Positions 41,452-44,175 of a DNA stretch of 44,175 nt are shown here, piece by piece (position 1 is the stretch's first letter; each line of letters begins with the position of its first letter). This stretch comes from DASRHT01 sp035293765 (lineage in GTDB: Bacteria; Chloroflexota; Ktedonobacteria; Ktedonobacterales; Ktedonobacteraceae). The stretch covers positions 1 to 44,175 of the forward strand of contig DATGMF010000011.1 in NCBI GenBank assembly GCA_035293765.1. Direction: 5' to 3'. Below the pieces are notes generated by a model, which did not search any database, was not told where the DNA came from, and saw nothing but the letters and a program-made list of their open reading frames with translations. The position numbers were made by a program, and so were the translations under genes.

Positions 41452-42495
41452 CTAAGACAATGTTTTGGTGGCATGTTGGACAATAAAGGGTCGTTGGAGC
41501 GTTTTCGCGAGCAGGCGCTCGCGAGTGGTCTCGATAGCCAGCGTGCTGTTATCACAGGCGATCCAGCGTCTGCCGAGCCGTTCGGCTACTGCTGGCGTAA
41601 CGCCGCTGCCACAAAAACAATCGAGCACAAGATCATTCTCCTCTGACGAAGCAAGAAGCACACGTTCAAGCAGGGCTTCGGGCTTCTGGGTGGCGTAGCC
41701 AGTCCGTTCAGGATCTTTTTGATGCAGGTGGCTGATATCGCTCCATACATCGGCGGGTGACATCAGCGTATCTTCGTGATAGCTATAAATGCGACCGGAG
41801 GAGCGAATGGTCCAGGAAATGTGGCCGGTGTCTGCGACTGCTTTGCGCATATGATTGCGTTTATGGGAACCGCGCCTCTCGCCGATGCGCTCGGCATGGA
41901 AGCAATAGCGAGCGGACTTCGTGTAAAGCAAAATGGAGTCATGTTTGCGCGCATAACGTTTTTGCGAGCGTCCTCCCGACTGGTAATGCCAGATAATTTC
42001 GTTTTTGAAGCCGGGGCCATTGGTCTGTGGAGAGCCCCCGAAAATTTCATCCAGAATGATTTTAGCATAATGGACAACGCGCCAATCCAGGTGAATATAG
42101 AGGCTCCCATCGGTAGCGAGCAGGGCATGTAGCAACATTAGCGTTTCATATAGCCACTGAAGATAGCCATCCAGGCCGTCGTGCCAGACATCGCTGTAGG
42201 CCAGTTCTGCGCCATAGTTGAAGGTGCGGCCTGTCATAAAGGGCGGATCGATGTAAATGAGGTCCACCGATGCGCTAAAGTCGGCCAGTAATGCGCAGAG
42301 GGCTTCATGTCTATCGCCAAAGATCAGGCGGTTGACCCAGTTCTCGCAGGGGATTGGCGGGGGAGTGACTGCCCCGCTAGAGGAAGGCGTATAGTGTGAG
42401 TCGGTGAAAAGCTGGTAGGAGTTAGCAGGTTTTTGACCGTCAATCGAATGGACAAAGTGCGGGCAATGCTTGCCGCCCCATACTAGCTCTGCCAT
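41452..42495 (-). CDS. Site-specific DNA methyltransferase (beta-class, N6-adenine/N4-cytosine)
   Basis: 347 residues. Catalytic motif IV is YIDPPFMTG (DPPF at 83-86) and the SAM-binding motif I DCFCGSG lies near the C-terminus (292-298), the order of beta-class amino-methyltransferases. Between them is a ~200-residue region including the target-recognition part. The N-terminal ~60 residues (Pro/Ser-rich, SSGAVTPPPIP) are a linker-like extension. The DPPF form suggests N6-adenine methylation. No restriction endonuclease gene is adjacent, so it may be an orphan methyltransferase used in regulation or protection. The gene is convergent with sufU and divergent from the Mrp gene. Confidence 0.9.
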   Translation of the reverse strand: MAELVWGGKHCPHFVHSIDGQKPANSYQLFTDSHYTPSSSGAVTPPPIPCENWVNRLIFGDRHEALCALLADFSASVDLIYIDPPFMTGRTFNYGAELAYSDVWHDGLDGYLQWLYETLMLLHALLATDGSLYIHLDWRVVHYAKIILDEIFGGSPQTNGPGFKNEIIWHYQSGGRSQKRYARKHDSILLYTKSARYCFHAERIGERRGSHKRNHMRKAVADTGHISWTIRSSGRIYSYHEDTLMSPADVWSDISHLHQKDPERTGYATQKPEALLERVLLASSEENDLVLDCFCGSGVTPAVAERLGRRWIACDNSTLAIETTRERLLAKTLQRPFIVQHATKTLS

Positions 42496-42790
42496 AGTGT
42501 GCTATACTCCCATATACTTGCTGAGTTTGCCCACAATGTAGCACAGAAAAGGCAAAAAATCCAGTTGACCGGTTACAGGTTACAGTTGCCCCTTCTGTAT
42601 GCTAAAGAAGGCTTTCTGATATTCTGCTAGTGGAAAACTGCTCTCGCGTATATGGTCACATCCCTACCATGTGTGCTATAATATCTGAGTGCCAGGGTCG
42701 GAATTAAAACTTTTATTTTCGAACGGTTTACTATCACAAAAAGGAGTGCAGCACGCAACAATTGCTGTGTTGCTGATGAGGATACGATAC

Positions 42791-43825
42791 ATGACGGAGA
42801 CGATTACAGCAGACATGGTTATTCATGATGTGGTGACCAGGTATCCTGCAACGGTGAAGGTGTTTCATGGACATGGCCTTCCCTGTACGGCTTGTGCTGT
42901 CGGCTCTCGCGAAAGTGTGGCAGGTGGGGCTCGCACCCATCGATTTCCCCCAGAGAAGCTCGAACAACTACTGAAAGATTTGAACGCGGTGATTAATGGT
43001 GAGCCCATATCGGTTGCGCCAAAGAAGGCTCCCGTCGGGCGAGGCGTTCCTCTCTCGATGGCCTCTGGCGCTCCTGATCGTAAGATCAAGCAAGTTATTG
43101 CGATTATGAGCGGCAAAGGTGGCGTTGGCAAATCGCTGGTGACGGGGCTGCTTGCCGTATCGCTGCGTCGCCAGGGTCAGCGCGTTGGTATTCTTGATGG
43201 CGATATCACCGGCCCCAGCATTGCTCGTATGTTTGGCACAAAGGGGCAGCCTACCAAGTCTGCCAATGATGGCATTGAGCCGCTTACCAGTAAGAATGGC
43301 ATCAAAGTGATGTCGATGAATATGTTTCTTGAAAAAGAGAGCGACCCTGTGGTATGGCGTGGGCCGATGATATCCAGTGCAATCAAGCAATTCTATAGCG
43401 ATGTTGATTGGGGGCCACTGGATTTCTTGCTGGTCGATCTGCCTCCCGGCACTTCGGATGCTCCTATGACGGTGATGCAGTCGCTGCCTGTGGATGGCAT
43501 CGTGATTGTTTCATCGCCGCAAATGCTTGCGACTATGATCGTGATGAAGTGTGTCAATATGGTTCGTCAACTCAAAGGGGTGATTGTGGGCGTTGTGGAG
43601 AATATGTCCTACTTCCAGACCCCTGACGGGGAGCGATACGAGATCTTCGGCCCCAGCAATGGCACGGAACTGGTAGCTTTAACAGGAGCTCCCCTGCTGG
43701 GGCATTTGCCGATTGATCCTGTTCTGACTTCGCTCTGTGATGCCGGACGAGTCGAAGAATATTATGCAGAGCCATACGAGGAGCTGGCTGCGAATTTTAT
43801 TAACACTCTCAAGATCAAGCGGTAG
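42791..43825 (+). CDS. Mrp/ApbC-type Fe-S carrier ATPase with N-terminal DUF1858 domain
   Basis: 344 residues from ATG 42791, preceded by TGAGGA; the frame is open to 42689. Residues 1-65 form a DUF1858 domain (ITADMVIHDVVTRYPATVKVFHGHGLPCTAC, with Cys32-x-x-Cys35), normally found alone or on hydroxylamine-reductase-like proteins. From ~100 it is an Mrp/NBP35 ATPase: deviant Walker A GKGGVGKS (108-115), GDITGPSIARMFG switch I, VDLPPGTSDAPMT switch II, and VVENMSYF. The usual C-terminal CxxC after VENMSYF is replaced by QTPDG, so the Fe-S ligand may come from the DUF1858 pair instead. It would carry or insert Fe-S clusters in the cytoplasm. It is followed by a hairpin. Confidence 0.9.
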   Translation: MTETITADMVIHDVVTRYPATVKVFHGHGLPCTACAVGSRESVAGGARTHRFPPEKLEQLLKDLNAVINGEPISVAPKKAPVGRGVPLSMASGAPDRKIKQVIAIMSGKGGVGKSLVTGLLAVSLRRQGQRVGILDGDITGPSIARMFGTKGQPTKSANDGIEPLTSKNGIKVMSMNMFLEKESDPVVWRGPMISSAIKQFYSDVDWGPLDFLLVDLPPGTSDAPMTVMQSLPVDGIVIVSSPQMLATMIVMKCVNMVRQLKGVIVGVVENMSYFQTPDGERYEIFGPSNGTELVALTGAPLLGHLPIDPVLTSLCDAGRVEEYYAEPYEELAANFINTLKIKR

Positions 43826-43859
43826 CTCTTTCATATAAACGTGGTATGAGCAATAACGA

Positions 43860-43884
43860 GGGACCATCCGATTGGATGGTCCCC
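43860..43884. terminator. Hairpin between convergent mrp and oxidase genes
   Basis: GGGACCATCC (43860-43869), loop GATT, GGATGGTCCC (43874-43883): a perfect 10-bp stem between the stops of the two convergent genes. There is no clear T-run, so termination is inferred from position. Confidence 0.55.
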
Positions 43885-43916
43885 ATTGCTGAGTTGCAGC
43901 CCTTGTGCTGTCCTCG

Positions 43917-44175
43917 TTAGGGAGTAGTGGCGTAAGGACGCATCATCTCGTTGTCCTCGTGATCGAGGATGTGACAGTGCCAGACATAGCCTGGCCCTTT
44001 GGTCGGGTCGAAGGCAAACTTATTCTGTCCGGGGGCTACATCGTCGATTTCAACTTCGGTGGGCGACCAGCGGATGGCGATGCGGGTAACCTGGCCCGGG
44101 AACATCTTGAGCGTGTCTTTCCAGCCCGCCTCGTTAGGATCAGGGGGGATGGGCGCGCCCTGCAAGAAGGGAGTC
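43917..44175 (-). CDS. Multicopper oxidase, C-terminal end (partial)
   Basis: The frame continues past the window edge, so only the last ~86 codons are seen. They contain FPGQVTRIAIRWSP and the copper-binding end motif YVWHCHILDHEDNEMMRPY, which holds the type 1/type 3 copper ligands (His-Cys-His ... His, with Met as axial ligand) of the laccase/CotA-like family. Such enzymes couple one-electron oxidation of phenols or metals to reduction of O2 to water. CotA-like forms share the HEDNEMMRPY ending. The signal peptide and other copper sites lie outside the window, so location and substrate cannot be judged. Confidence 0.9.
   Translation of the reverse strand, partial: TPFLQGAPIPPDPNEAGWKDTLKMFPGQVTRIAIRWSPTEVEIDDVAPGQNKFAFDPTKGPGYVWHCHILDHEDNEMMRPYATTP

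Noticed and set aside
41443..41646. Plus-strand frame of 67 codons after sufU
   Set aside because: It lies opposite the DNA methyltransferase C-terminus and has no family features.
1..44175. tRNA, rRNA, CRISPR arrays, or intact insertion sequences
   Set aside because: No cloverleaf, rRNA core sequence, regularly spaced repeat-spacer array or transposase gene was seen on reading both strands; a covariance scan was not possible.

Overview
The window looks like chromosomal DNA from a soil-type member of the Chloroflexota, most likely class Ktedonobacteria. This is inferred from gene content: a large NRPS cluster, a giant BTAD/ATPase/TPR regulator with a Cys-rich N-terminus, an ATP-type PEP carboxykinase, and many short GC-rich palindromic repeats. 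No rRNA or tRNA gene and no CRISPR array was seen.

Region 1 (1-19899) is a nonribosomal peptide synthetase operon on the + strand. It holds the 3' end of a gene ending in a thioester reductase domain (A-T-R), two 2.3-kaa dimodular synthetases (C-A-T-C-A-T each) and a terminal C-A-T-TE synthetase. The genes overlap or abut, or are separated by a short repeat-rich spacer. Binding-pocket residues read by eye give Thr and Asn for the two modules of the third gene; the other three codes are not assigned. The same operon carries two different chain-release domains (reductase and thioesterase). Several of these genes carry short repeats or palindromic insertions that stay in frame and add unusual peptide segments to A and C domains.

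Region 2 (20042-22606, - strand) holds a truncated Nudix gene too short for routine ORF calling, an unknown 154-aa protein, a DUF6036-like nucleotidyltransferase, and an MFS exporter.

Region 3 (23132-26236, + strand) holds a deiodinase/peroxiredoxin-like gene with an in-frame TGA at the catalytic position followed by a SECIS-like hairpin (candidate selenoprotein), a multi-pass membrane protein and a secreted lipoprotein. Region 4 (26434-29484) is a three-gene cassette that looks like a WXG100-type helper, a polymorphic toxin with a nuclease-like C-terminus, and a candidate immunity protein, closed by a strong hairpin.

Region 5 (29849-44175) is mostly housekeeping: pckA, the giant regulator, a SAM methyltransferase, recD2, a sulfurtransferase next to a SufU-type Fe-S scaffold, an orphan DNA methyltransferase, a DUF1858-Mrp fusion ATPase and the 3' end of a multicopper oxidase. 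The sulfurtransferase, SufU and Mrp genes together suggest a sulfur / Fe-S assembly neighbourhood. REP-like palindromes (GTAGGGGC and GGGGCAAGCCC types) sit in the intergenic gaps.
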